IMG/VR virus record: IMGVR_UViG_3300036770_002203
Location: 1 to 23,225 of that record
DNA from: a virus
Reading direction: 5' to 3' (one strand)
Length of the DNA stretch: 23,225 nucleotides
The position numbers and the translations under genes were made by a program. Positions 1-6,029 of this stretch are shown in pieces; the stretch's first letter is position 1, and each line of letters opens with the position of its first letter. The notes below the pieces were generated by a model. It saw nothing but the letters and a program-made list of their open reading frames with translations, did no database searches and had not been told where the DNA came from.

Positions 1-2
1 TG

Positions 3-302
3 CAGACCATGGCCAATGCCATGAATGCCGTGCTGGATGACGTGGGCCGTGAAGCCTTTCTTTCCCAGCTCTGCACCGCTTTCGAGATCACGGCACTGAA
101 CGAGCTGCCGGCTGAGCAGTTCGATGCGGTGATGCGCATGCTGGCGATGCCCAAGCGTGTGCAGCTGTGGAACGAGGGCAGGGACGGCAACGGTGATCTG
201 ATCGTCAGCGAGGAGCGCATTGCTGAGCTGCGCCAGCTGGGTGACATTGATCAGGCCGAGCTGATTGAGGGCGAGTTCCTCGAGGATGCGGAGGTGGGGT
301 GA
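3..302 (+). CDS. C-terminal part of an unidentified phage protein (5' end probably outside window)
   Basis: The frame is open to the left edge of the window, and only eight bases precede the first ATG at position 9. No ribosome binding site can be judged, so I treat the gene as 5'-partial. The visible part ends in a very acidic tail (residues GEFLEDAEVG). Its centre reads AFLSQLCTAFEITALNELPA, followed by EQFDAVMRML. That pattern, a short helix and then an L-P-x-x-Q-F-x-x-x-x-x-x-L stretch, resembles C-terminal domains of phage antirepressors (P22_AR_C/ORF6C type) and of some single-strand annealing proteins. I cannot choose between these. Its stop overlaps the ATG of the next gene by one base (TGATG), so it belongs to the same operon. 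An annealing protein would fit the RecE-like nuclease downstream, but that is inference only. Confidence 0.6.
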   Translation, partial: QTMANAMNAVLDDVGREAFLSQLCTAFEITALNELPAEQFDAVMRMLAMPKRVQLWNEGRDGNGDLIVSEERIAELRQLGDIDQAELIEGEFLEDAEVG

Positions 303-637
303 TGCGGGTCAAGGTGCATGCCATACGGCAGCAGGGCCAGCATCACGACCGTGCCCTGGTGGATCTACTTCATCTCAAGGAGCTGGGGTACGTCCCCGGC
401 TCTGTGAAGACCGCGGCATTGATGACCTTGTGGTCATGCAGCCAGCCAAACGTGAGCAGACGGATGGCTGCCATCAACGACCTGGGCGTGGTGACGGTCG
501 TGTCCAGCTGGGGCCGGTACCACGTAATTGATCAACGCCCTGCTGTTACCAGGCCGCGGCCTGAGCCAGTGCCTAACGAACAACTAGCGGAGCGGTGGGA
601 AGCAGTGAGGCAAAAGCTGCGGGGGTTGTTGTCATGA
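302..637 (+). CDS. Small putative winged-helix DNA-binding protein
   Basis: A protein of 111 residues if started at the ATG at 302, which overlaps the preceding stop by one base. A GTG at 299 would add one residue. Residues 38-75 read as a helix-turn-helix with a wing: a helix containing AALMTLWSCSQ, a recognition-type helix PNVSRRMAAINDLG, then a beta strand VVTVVSSWGRYHVI. This is the usual arrangement of small phage winged-helix proteins. The C-terminal third is proline- and arginine-rich and then forms an amphipathic helix. The gene ends in an ATGA overlap with the following DNA-binding gene, so the two are probably translationally coupled. A regulatory role in the early operon is likely by context, but no target site is identifiable. 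Confidence 0.65.
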   Translation: MRVKVHAIRQQGQHHDRALVDLLHLKELGYVPGSVKTAALMTLWSCSQPNVSRRMAAINDLGVVTVVSSWGRYHVIDQRPAVTRPRPEPVPNEQLAERWEAVRQKLRGLLS

Positions 638-1239
638 CCATCCCCGGCGGCACCAAGTGGAGCGCTGCCGAAACCGAGCAGCTCACCTCCTTGGCCAGTG
701 ACTACCCATGGGATCTGGTGGTGCGTCATTACACCCACTGGGCATCCTGCAACGGTTACCCCGCACGCTCTCGCTCGAGCATGCAGAACAGACTCAGGCG
801 GCTGGGTTACACCACCGCCTGCGTTGGGCAATACGTCAGCACCAGCACCATCCAAGAGCTGGCCTCCATCAGTGACACCACCCTCAGCCGCTGGTGTCGC
901 CAAGGATCGATCAGGTGCTTTCGGCAGGGGAAGAAGATCTACATCTCCCGCGAGAGCCTGAAGAGTCTGGCCCGCAAGCGTCCCGAATGCTTTGCCGGTC
1001 AGCCCTACTCCAAGCTCTACCAACTGCTGGAGAGCAAGGAGCTGGCTGAGCACCTGTCCAGCCTGCCCATTGTCCAGAAGCCTGGCACCCGCTGCCCAGT
1101 GCGGTGCATTGAAACCGGCTTCACCTATCGCTGCGCCATGGAGGCAGGCAAGGCGCACTGGTGCACCCGCTCAGCCATCCACTGGGCGGTGAAGACCGGC
1201 AATCGAGCAGCGGGCTACCACTGGGAGCGTGTTGCATGA
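634..1239 (+). CDS. Multi-domain DNA-binding protein (SANT-like, MerR-type HTH, NUMOD1-like)
   Basis: The chosen start is the ATG at 634, which overlaps the previous stop as ATGA; a GTG at 595 would overlap far more. The product has 201 residues. Residues 8-60 look like a SANT/Myb-type module (KWSAAETEQLTSLASDYPWD, later RSSMQNRLRRLGY). Residues 67-115 look like a MerR/excisionase-type helix-turn-helix (ELASISDTTLSRWCRQGSIR then a wing KKIYISRESLKSL). Residues 153-200 match the pattern of NUMOD1 modules: V-x-C-x-E-T-G, a helix, a second helix and a terminal G-Y-H-W. NUMOD1 usually accompanies homing endonucleases, but no HNH or GIY-YIG catalytic motif is present. The protein therefore looks like a stand-alone DNA-binding factor. 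A long reading frame on the opposite strand here (532-1158) is a shadow. Confidence 0.8.
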   Translation: MTIPGGTKWSAAETEQLTSLASDYPWDLVVRHYTHWASCNGYPARSRSSMQNRLRRLGYTTACVGQYVSTSTIQELASISDTTLSRWCRQGSIRCFRQGKKIYISRESLKSLARKRPECFAGQPYSKLYQLLESKELAEHLSSLPIVQKPGTRCPVRCIETGFTYRCAMEAGKAHWCTRSAIHWAVKTGNRAAGYHWERVA

Positions 1240-1502
1240 ATCGACTCCAGACCATTCATGAGCTGCTCAGCGAACTGCAGCAGCAGCAGGTTGAACTGGA
1301 GCAGCGCGAGCAGCAGGTTGCCAAAGCAGCCGAGGAGCTCAGCCAAAGCAATGCCGTACAGCAGGCCCTGCGGTGTGGCCGGCAGGAGGAGCGCGGCCGG
1401 GTGGTCGCACTGATCGATCTCCAGCTCGAGCAGCTCAGCAGGGCCGGCCTCAATGCCATCAGCCTCCAAACCCTTCGACGCCAACTCCTTGAAGACGCAT
1501 GA
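1236..1502 (+). CDS. Small coiled-coil protein, function unknown
   Basis: The ATG at 1236 overlaps the previous stop as ATGA and gives 88 residues. Residues 5-45 are rich in leucine, glutamine and glutamate in heptad-like spacing (LLSELQQQQVELEQREQQVA), which predicts an uninterrupted coiled coil. A short arginine/glycine break (CGRQEERGR) follows, then a second amphipathic helix (VVALIDLQLEQL). No catalytic motif or membrane segment is visible. The gene ends in a four-base overlap with the alpha-CTD-like gene. A dimeric scaffold or accessory role is possible. I do not recognise the family. Confidence 0.75.
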   Translation: MNRLQTIHELLSELQQQQVELEQREQQVAKAAEELSQSNAVQQALRCGRQEERGRVVALIDLQLEQLSRAGLNAISLQTLRRQLLEDA

Positions 1503-1819
1503 CCAAGCCAGTACGCCTATCACCAGGGCAGGCCCTCAGCCTCTGGTACGACCAGCGGGGTAGTGAGGAGAGCAAGGTGATCGCCTTTGCCAATGCCCTC
1601 GCCAATCACTACCTCACCACCAATCACCGGCACGTACCGCTATCTGATCTGCAGCTGCCGACCCTCTACTACGGCGCCCTCCGGCGTGCCGGATACAAGT
1701 GGATCCATGAGGTGGCGCCACTGCCGGAAACCAGCTTGCGCACCATCCGCCATATCGGATCAGTCGGCGCAACGGTCATCACTGATTCCATCGCCAGGTT
1801 CCACCGTGACAAGAACTGA
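1499..1819 (+). CDS. Small protein with RNA polymerase alpha-CTD-like helix-hairpin-helix domain
   Basis: The product has 106 residues and its ATG overlaps the preceding stop by four bases. Residues 47-102 can be laid on the C-terminal domain of the RNA polymerase alpha subunit without gaps. LSDLQLPTLYYGALRRAGY corresponds to the first helices, VAPLPETSLRTIRHIG to the helix-hairpin-helix, and ATVITDSIARF to the last helix. The key E. coli DNA-contact residues are not kept: the R265 position is leucine, N268 is glycine, K298 is valine and S299 is glycine. UP-element binding of the standard type is therefore doubtful. The N-terminal 45 residues are not an alpha-NTD and may carry a different contact. 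A sigma factor in the same operon suggests, but does not prove, a role in altering host RNA polymerase. A general HhH domain is the alternative. Confidence 0.75.
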   Translation: MTKPVRLSPGQALSLWYDQRGSEESKVIAFANALANHYLTTNHRHVPLSDLQLPTLYYGALRRAGYKWIHEVAPLPETSLRTIRHIGSVGATVITDSIARFHRDKN

Positions 1820-1820
1820 A

Positions 1821-1997
1821 ATGGCCCAAGCCCTGGCCAATGCCCAGGACCGCCCCTGGTACGTCGTCACCCCCCGCAACGGGCGGGCATTCATCACGCC
1901 ATCACTGGCACAGGCCGCCAACCACACGTCGATGCTTAAGGTTTTGCCTGTTGCTGATCTCAGTCCAGACCGCTACAGTTCACGGGTCTGGTCTTAG
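1821..1997 (+). CDS. Small hypothetical protein (58 residues)
   Basis: The ATG lies one base after the stop of the alpha-CTD-like gene. The product reads as a compact small protein: an N-terminal helix (MAQALANAQDRP), a strand (WYVVTPRNGRAFIT), a short helix (SLAQAANHTSMLK) and a C-terminal strand and tail (VLPVADLSPDRYS). There are no cysteines and no membrane segment. It keeps the close spacing of the operon, and the following gene begins two bases after its stop. The gene falls below usual length cut-offs for gene calling. No family is recognised. Confidence 0.5.
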   Translation: MAQALANAQDRPWYVVTPRNGRAFITPSLAQAANHTSMLKVLPVADLSPDRYSSRVWS

Positions 1998-1999
1998 TC

Positions 2000-2200
2000 A
2001 TGCGCACCTCTGACGGCAATCACCGGCTGGTCAGCTGCCGCGGCCAGCTCTTTCGAATCGTTGATGGCAGGAGGGTCTGGCTTGATCAGCCCCCTGCCCA
2101 CATCCTTCCTGATCTCCTCCATGGCACTCTCCTCTCGCCTCCACCTGATCGCAGTCTTGATCCTGACTGCCGCGGCCATGCTGCTAGCCGGGCCTGTTGA
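2000..2200 (+). CDS. Small hypothetical protein
   Basis: This 66-residue product starts two bases after the previous stop. The first 45 residues look protein-like, with a beta-rich stretch (HRLVSCRGQLFRIVDGRRVW) followed by LDQPPAHILPDLL. The last 20 residues are rich in serine, proline and arginine (SPPPDRSLDPDCRG) and lie where another frame encodes a membrane segment. The 3' part may therefore be a non-selected overlap. No clear Shine-Dalgarno sequence precedes the ATG. Function is unknown. Confidence 0.45.
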   Translation: MRTSDGNHRLVSCRGQLFRIVDGRRVWLDQPPAHILPDLLHGTLLSPPPDRSLDPDCRGHAASRAC

Positions 2201-2264
2201 AACCAGCCTGCAGCGCTCCTGCTCCAGCTACGCGCCCTCCCCTGCGGCCTGCAGCCAATGGTGA
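2121..2264 (+). CDS. Small exported or membrane protein overlapping its neighbour
   Basis: The ATG at 2121 gives 47 residues: a basic N-terminus (MALSSRLH), one hydrophobic segment (LIAVLILTAAAMLLAGPV), then a short tail with two cysteines (SLQRSCSSYAPSPAACSQW). This is the shape of a signal peptide or single-pass membrane peptide. Third codon positions are strongly G/C, as in the real genes around it. The 5' half overlaps the end of the gene at 2000-2200 in another frame, and the stop overlaps the start of the exonuclease gene by seven bases. A longer form from TTG at 2061 is possible. Function is unknown. Confidence 0.45.
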   Translation: MALSSRLHLIAVLILTAAAMLLAGPVETSLQRSCSSYAPSPAACSQW

Positions 2265-3172
2265 GCGCAACCAAGCACCAAGCGGTGGTGCTGCCGGCAA
2301 TGCCCCGGCAGGACTACGAAAAGCTGAAGGGGTGGAACGCCAGCCTGCTGAAGGTGGCGATCACCCGCACCCCGGCTCACGCATGGCACGCCTTCCTGTC
2401 ACCAGACCGGCCGCCATCGAAGGATTCACCAGCCTTCAGGATCGGCACGCTGCTCCACCAGGCGCTGCTGGAGCCTGAGGAATGGCAGGCGATTGTGCCC
2501 TGCACCAATGGCCCCACCACCAAGGCCTTTGCTGAAGCTGCCAGGGCTGCAGCAGCGGAAGGCAAGACCATCGCCCAGGCCAATGAGCACCAGCTGGCCG
2601 CGGCGATGGCTGAATCTGTCCATCAGCACGCTGCCCTTGGGCCGTGGTTCAAGCCAACGCCGGAGAACCTGCAGCTCAATGAGCTCACCCTGCACTGGAT
2701 TGACCAGACCAGTGGGCACCAATGCAAGGGCCGGCTGGATGCGGTGCGGATCACAGACGACGAGATCCTGATCCTTGACCTGAAGACCACTGCCGACGCC
2801 AGCACGTCGGAGTTCGGCAAGTCAGCAGCGAACTACCACTACCTGCTGCAGGCGGCGTTCTATGCCGATGGCCTGTTCCACTGCGCACGCTCCCTCGAGC
2901 AGGTGCTGGGCCTGCCGGAGGGTGCACTGATCGGCCGGCCGGTGGCGTTTGAGTTTGTGGCGATTGAGAAGGAGCAGCCGTATCAGGTTGCCCGGTATCG
3001 CCTCACCAATGACCAGGCCTCAATGGGTCGGCGGTTGTATCGCCGTGCCCTGCAGGCCGTTGTCGCTGCATCAGAGCTGGGCTGGTGGCCCGGTTACGAC
3101 ATTGCGCCGGTGCCCCTGGAGCTGCCGCCGTGGGCATGGATGCACCTTGAACACCTCGCTTCTGAAGACTGA
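2258..3172 (+). CDS. RecE-like PD-(D/E)XK exonuclease (DUF3799/exodeoxyribonuclease VIII type)
   Basis: A nuclease of 304 residues. The expected motif order of the RecE/RecB/Cas4 nuclease superfamily is present. First comes G-T-L-L-H-Q-A-L-L-E-P at 63-73, with the histidine at 67. A conserved glutamate follows at 142 (LNELTLHW). K-G-R-L-D-A-V at 157-163 contains the metal-binding D161. I-L-D-L-K-T-T at 172-178 contains the D-x-K catalytic pair (D174, K176). Y-H-Y-L-L-Q-A-A-F-Y-A-D-G at 193-205 provides the Q and Y of motif IV. Such enzymes resect double-stranded ends 5' to 3', and the product is loaded with a phage annealing protein. No annealing partner is certain in this window; the truncated gene at the left edge is one candidate. 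The final TGA shares a base with the next ATG. Confidence 0.88.
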   Translation: MVSATKHQAVVLPAMPRQDYEKLKGWNASLLKVAITRTPAHAWHAFLSPDRPPSKDSPAFRIGTLLHQALLEPEEWQAIVPCTNGPTTKAFAEAARAAAAEGKTIAQANEHQLAAAMAESVHQHAALGPWFKPTPENLQLNELTLHWIDQTSGHQCKGRLDAVRITDDEILILDLKTTADASTSEFGKSAANYHYLLQAAFYADGLFHCARSLEQVLGLPEGALIGRPVAFEFVAIEKEQPYQVARYRLTNDQASMGRRLYRRALQAVVAASELGWWPGYDIAPVPLELPPWAWMHLEHLASED

Positions 3173-3342
3173 TGGCCCGTATCGAGATGCCGAACATCCG
3201 CCCTGACCGTTACGCCGGTGTACGGGTGGTGCCTGTTGAAAGCCTGCGTGACCTGCGCCGGCTGATGGTGTCCATCCTCTGGCTGCAAGCACTGTTCCTG
3301 GTGCTGCAGGTGGTGGTGGTAGCGAAGCTGGTGCAGCCATGA
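3172..3342 (+). CDS. Small membrane protein (56 residues)
   Basis: The ATG shares one base with the stop of the exonuclease gene (TGATG), and the stop overlaps the next ATG as ATGA. Coupling on both sides strongly supports a real gene despite its size. The N-terminal 30 residues are polar (MARIEMPNIRPDRYAG, then VESLRDLRRL). The C-terminal half is a single hydrophobic helix (VSILWLQALFLVLQVVVV) ending in AKLVQP, which predicts a C-terminal membrane anchor with the N-terminus in the cytoplasm. No family is recognised. Confidence 0.65.
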   Translation: MARIEMPNIRPDRYAGVRVVPVESLRDLRRLMVSILWLQALFLVLQVVVVAKLVQP

Positions 3343-3533
3343 AGGATCCGTACTGCCTCTGCAGCTCACTCGAATGGAAGCTCGGCATTCACATGGCCGA
3401 GTGGCAGGCGGCACGTGAGCTTGCCTACCGAATGAGCAAGGGTGGCGATCAGATTGAGAAGGCCCACTTTGATGGTGTGGTCCGGCTTCTGCGGGAGCAC
3501 TTGGCTCTGCTCAATGCCGAGCAGCAAGGGTAA
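3339..3533 (+). CDS. Small hypothetical protein (64 residues)
   Basis: It starts in an ATGA overlap with the small membrane protein gene, and its TAA overlaps the sigma factor start by one base (TAATG). The product is mostly helical (EWKLGIHMAEWQAARELAYR and then a leucine-rich stretch VVRLLREHLALLNAEQ). Two cysteines near the N-terminus (CLCSS) do not complete a zinc site. Its fixed place directly before the sigma gene makes it a candidate partner, but nothing in the sequence shows that function. Confidence 0.65.
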   Translation: MKDPYCLCSSLEWKLGIHMAEWQAARELAYRMSKGGDQIEKAHFDGVVRLLREHLALLNAEQQG

Positions 3534-4549
3534 TGGCAGCCGCATCTGGCCTGGGCTGGTGGCTGGATCAGATCGGTCGTATCCCCCTGCTCACGCCAGC
3601 GGAGGAGATCGAACTGGGCAATCAGATCCAGGCCTGGCTGCATCACCCTGATGGCCCTGAAGCCTGCCCCCCTGGTATCAAACGCCGCGGCCGAAGGGCC
3701 AAGGAGCGCTTTGTACGCGCCAACCTCAGACTTGCCGTTTCATACATCAGCAAGCACTGCCACCGGCTGGCCAAGAAGACCACCACCGAGGATCTGATCC
3801 AGGCTGCCAATGAGGGCCTGATCCGTGCGGTGGAACGCTTCGACCCACACCGCGGCTACCGATTCTCCACTTATGCGTACTGGTGGATCCGACAAGCGGT
3901 CAACCGGCACATTGATCAGCACGGCCGGCTGGTCGCTATCCCCGGCTCCCATAGCCAGCACCTGGGCCGCCTCGGGCCAATCACCCGGCGACTCGAGCGT
4001 GAGCTGAACCGCACCCCCACACGCGAGGAACTGGCGGCTGAGCTGGGCGTGAGCATGGCCGTGTTCGAGCAGCTGCTGATCAATGCCCGGCCCATCTCCA
4101 GCCTGGATGTGCAGCTGGATGACGATGGCCCAGATCTAGGTGATGTGGTCGCCACGTATGACCAGACGCTGGAGGAGCAGGAAGAGCAGCAGGATCGGTG
4201 GCGGCAGATTGAGCAGCTGCGTGGCCTGATCCGCAAACTGCCCCGGACAGATCGTGACCTGCTGTCGATGGCCTGGGGGCTGGACGGCGAGGAAGTCAAG
4301 CCGAAGGAACTGGCGGCACGGTATGGGTTGAGCGTGCGGCAGCTGGAGCAGCGGCTGGAGGGCCTGCAGCAGCAGCTACGTCATCAGGCAGTGCAGCTGG
4401 TCTTGATCGCCATCCCCAGGCAGCCGGTGGTGGCGGTGTCAAAGGTGGTGAAGCGGCGGCGGGTGAAGGTGGCGCCGGGGCAGCTCAGCCTCTTAACTCT
4501 TGCGCCCAGCGGTAGTGCTCAGCTGACGGCGCAGGCCATCCCGGCTTAG
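3533..4549 (+). CDS. Sigma-70 family RNA polymerase sigma factor, phage-encoded
   Basis: A protein of 338 residues. Region 1.2 spans about 11-36 (IGRIPLLTPAEEIELGNQIQ, very like cyanobacterial sigma factors). Region 2 spans about 60-135, with core-binding sequence ANLRLAV, EDLIQAANEGLIRAVERFD and the -10 recognition and melting part FSTYAYWWIRQAVNRHI. Residues equivalent to E. coli Y430, W433, W434 and Q437 are kept, while T440 is asparagine. Region 3 spans about 138-215. Region 4 spans about 228-285, but the -35 recognition helix is diverged: the usual V-T-R-E-R-V-R-Q-I-E is replaced by L-S-V-R-Q-L-E-Q-R-L. A basic 50-residue tail (including VVKRRRVKVAPG) extends beyond region 4. It probably directs host RNA polymerase to phage promoters. 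Region 1.1 is absent, so it is group-2-like. Confidence 0.93.
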   Translation: MAAASGLGWWLDQIGRIPLLTPAEEIELGNQIQAWLHHPDGPEACPPGIKRRGRRAKERFVRANLRLAVSYISKHCHRLAKKTTTEDLIQAANEGLIRAVERFDPHRGYRFSTYAYWWIRQAVNRHIDQHGRLVAIPGSHSQHLGRLGPITRRLERELNRTPTREELAAELGVSMAVFEQLLINARPISSLDVQLDDDGPDLGDVVATYDQTLEEQEEQQDRWRQIEQLRGLIRKLPRTDRDLLSMAWGLDGEEVKPKELAARYGLSVRQLEQRLEGLQQQLRHQAVQLVLIAIPRQPVVAVSKVVKRRRVKVAPGQLSLLTLAPSGSAQLTAQAIPA

Positions 4550-4766
4550 GAGCATCTGCCAGTGCCAGCTTCACCTGCATCTGCCGCACCTCACCAAGCG
4601 CCTGATCCAAGCAACTCATGTGTTGGTACCAGCTGATGATCAGGTCATCCACCAGGGCGCACAGCTGATCCCTGCTCATCCTGGCTGCCACCCGCCGATC
4701 CAGTTCCATCTGCGCCTGGGTGATGAGACTGAGCTTGGGGATGAGCCAACTGCTGGAGGGGTCCAT
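4485..4766 (-). CDS. Small hypothetical protein at the end of the late operon
   Basis: Read leftward, the product from ATG at 4766 has 93 residues. ATG at 4709 or GTG at 4820 are alternative starts, but the extra N-terminus from 4820 is an unlikely cysteine run. The C-terminal two thirds look like a real helical protein (MSRDQLCALVDDLIISWYQH, then LDQALGEVRQMQVKLALADA) ending in a tryptophan-containing tail (HYRWAQELRG). Its 3' end overlaps the 3' end of the sigma gene by 65 bases in antisense. Good Shine-Dalgarno sequences are lacking at every candidate start. If real, it would be read by late transcripts that continue past the lysin gene. Function is unknown. Confidence 0.5.
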   Translation of the reverse strand: MDPSSSWLIPKLSLITQAQMELDRRVAARMSRDQLCALVDDLIISWYQHMSCLDQALGEVRQMQVKLALADAPKPGWPAPSAEHYRWAQELRG

Positions 4767-4959
4767 GGCGGTGCAGCAGCTACTGCAACAGTCTGCGCAG
4801 CCTGTATTTCCATTCATCACAGTTGGCCGGGATGAACGCGGATCAGCCTGCTGGCAGGTGGTAGGCCGTGACGTTGCAGTGCGGTGCTACTGCGGGCAGC
4901 GGGCAATAGAGATCATGCGCATGATGTGCCGCAGCAGGGGGATGCAAACGCCTCAGTAA
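4765..4959 (+). CDS. Small hypothetical protein with strong ribosome binding site
   Basis: A 64-residue product. The start at 4765 is preceded by GGAGGGG at 4755-4761, a strong Shine-Dalgarno match at proper distance, which favours it over the upstream GTG/ATG at 4720. The sequence has an N-terminal helix (MAVQQLLQQS), a beta-rich centre (PVFPFITVGRDERGSACWQV) and a short domain VAVRCYCGQRAIEIMRMMC. The cysteine spacing does not give a complete zinc site. The gene lies between two leftward genes, overlaps the lysin 3' end by seven bases and shares the CCATGG at its start with the leftward gene below it. Rightward transcription from the sigma operon would express it. Function is unknown. Confidence 0.45.
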   Translation: MAVQQLLQQSAQPVFPFITVGRDERGSACWQVVGRDVAVRCYCGQRAIEIMRMMCRSRGMQTPQ

Positions 4960-6029
4960 TCCCACCGGACGCGGGGCCGCCCTGCGCGGATACCCAGATG
5001 CACAAAGCCCTTGGGCGCCCCGTAGCCGACAGAGTATTGCCAATACTTGTCGCAGAAGGCCTGTACTGCCTTGATGTCAGCGCCATCGATCAGGAAGTCC
5101 ACGGCCCCCACACCAGGCCCGCTGTACAGGTGCTCGCTGCCACTGGCCCCACCCACCGCCTTGTTAATGGTGGGCGGACGGTAGCCACTGGTGATGATGA
5201 TCGGCTTGTGGCCGAAGTTCATGCGCACCCGCTCCAAGAAGGCTGCTAGTTCTGCCGCAGTCTCGACTTGATAAATATGGTCAAAGCGGCGGGCCTCCTG
5301 ATCCAGGGCGAACTCACCCAGGCGGATGTGAGGCGTCAGGCGGGTGGAGAAGGAGGAATCAGGCGTGACCTTGGCGGGCATGGGTACAGGCTGCTGAAGG
5401 GTCTTGCCCACGAACAGGGCCACCTCCGCATTGCGCCTGCGCGTCAGGCCCTCAAGCACCTTGTCCCCTGCTTTGTTCCAGCGGGGCAACTCCTCTGAAA
5501 CGACCTTGACCCGATCCTCGTTGGCATTCAGCCGCTTGCGCAGGGTCGAGTCTTCCAGTGCAGCAAGGCCCACGTTGTAGGCAAAGGAGACCAGCGCAGC
5601 GATCTGATTGCCGCTCCACTTCTTGCTGTTGGGGATCAGGTGGAACACCCCAGGAGCGAACAGGTCAAAGAGTGCGGTCTGCAGCAGGTAGTCCGCCTGC
5701 TGCACCGTGATCACATCGTCCTTGCGGACAGGGCCACCACTGGGGCCGGGGTATCGCGTGGTGCCGTACCCAATCGTCCACACCCCTGCCGGGCACTTGT
5801 AGGCCTCGAGGCGCAGGCCCTCCCATTCCTTGATCATGGCTAGGGCTGGCGCCAGCCAGTCGGGATCCGGCTGCTTCCCGGCTTGGCTCCAGGTGTGGAA
5901 CCATTCATTCTCCCGGTGCAGCAGGCTGGCGGGGATCAGCTCGCCCAGCTGCTGGATGGCAGCGATCTGATGCGGCAGTCCCTTGTAGTAGCGGAACAGA
6001 TCAAGGAACTGAACGGGCGTCTTGGTCAT
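4953..6029 (-). CDS. Bifunctional endolysin: GH24 muramidase plus M15-type peptidase
   Basis: A protein of 358 residues with two cell-wall hydrolase domains. Residues about 60-210 are a T4/lambdoid-type GH24 lysozyme with the E-8-C-5-T arrangement: E70 in EWEGLRLEAYKCPAG, C79 and T85 in the WTIGYGTT strand. The later AALVSFAYNVG and LTRRRNAEVALF helices are typical of the family. Residues about 232-358 are a peptidase M15-type domain (ITSGYRPPTINKAVGG, SEHLYSGPGVGAVDF and FVHLGIR), giving the expected metal ligands H300, D311 and H344. GH24 cleaves the glycan and M15 enzymes cleave stem-peptide bonds. There is no signal peptide, so a holin should release it. The ATG overlaps the small membrane protein upstream as ATGA. 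Confidence 0.93.
   Translation of the reverse strand: MTKTPVQFLDLFRYYKGLPHQIAAIQQLGELIPASLLHRENEWFHTWSQAGKQPDPDWLAPALAMIKEWEGLRLEAYKCPAGVWTIGYGTTRYPGPSGGPVRKDDVITVQQADYLLQTALFDLFAPGVFHLIPNSKKWSGNQIAALVSFAYNVGLAALEDSTLRKRLNANEDRVKVVSEELPRWNKAGDKVLEGLTRRRNAEVALFVGKTLQQPVPMPAKVTPDSSFSTRLTPHIRLGEFALDQEARRFDHIYQVETAAELAAFLERVRMNFGHKPIIITSGYRPPTINKAVGGASGSEHLYSGPGVGAVDFLIDGADIKAVQAFCDKYWQYSVGYGAPKGFVHLGIRAGRPRVRWDY

Noticed and set aside
532-1158. Leftward 208-residue open frame opposite the multi-domain DNA-binding gene
   Set aside because: No domain pattern, alanine/glycine/leucine-rich composition typical of an antisense shadow in GC-rich DNA, and it opposes a well-supported rightward gene with three recognisable modules.
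1951-1979. Possible sigma-70 promoter TTGCTG, 17 bases, TACAGT upstream of the gene at 2000
   Set aside because: Only three and four of six consensus matches, inside a coding frame, in an operon where continuous transcription explains expression.
4960-4990. GC-rich possible terminator stem near the end of the endolysin gene
   Set aside because: It encodes the conserved endolysin C-terminus, and no stem followed by a T-run could be drawn on either strand.
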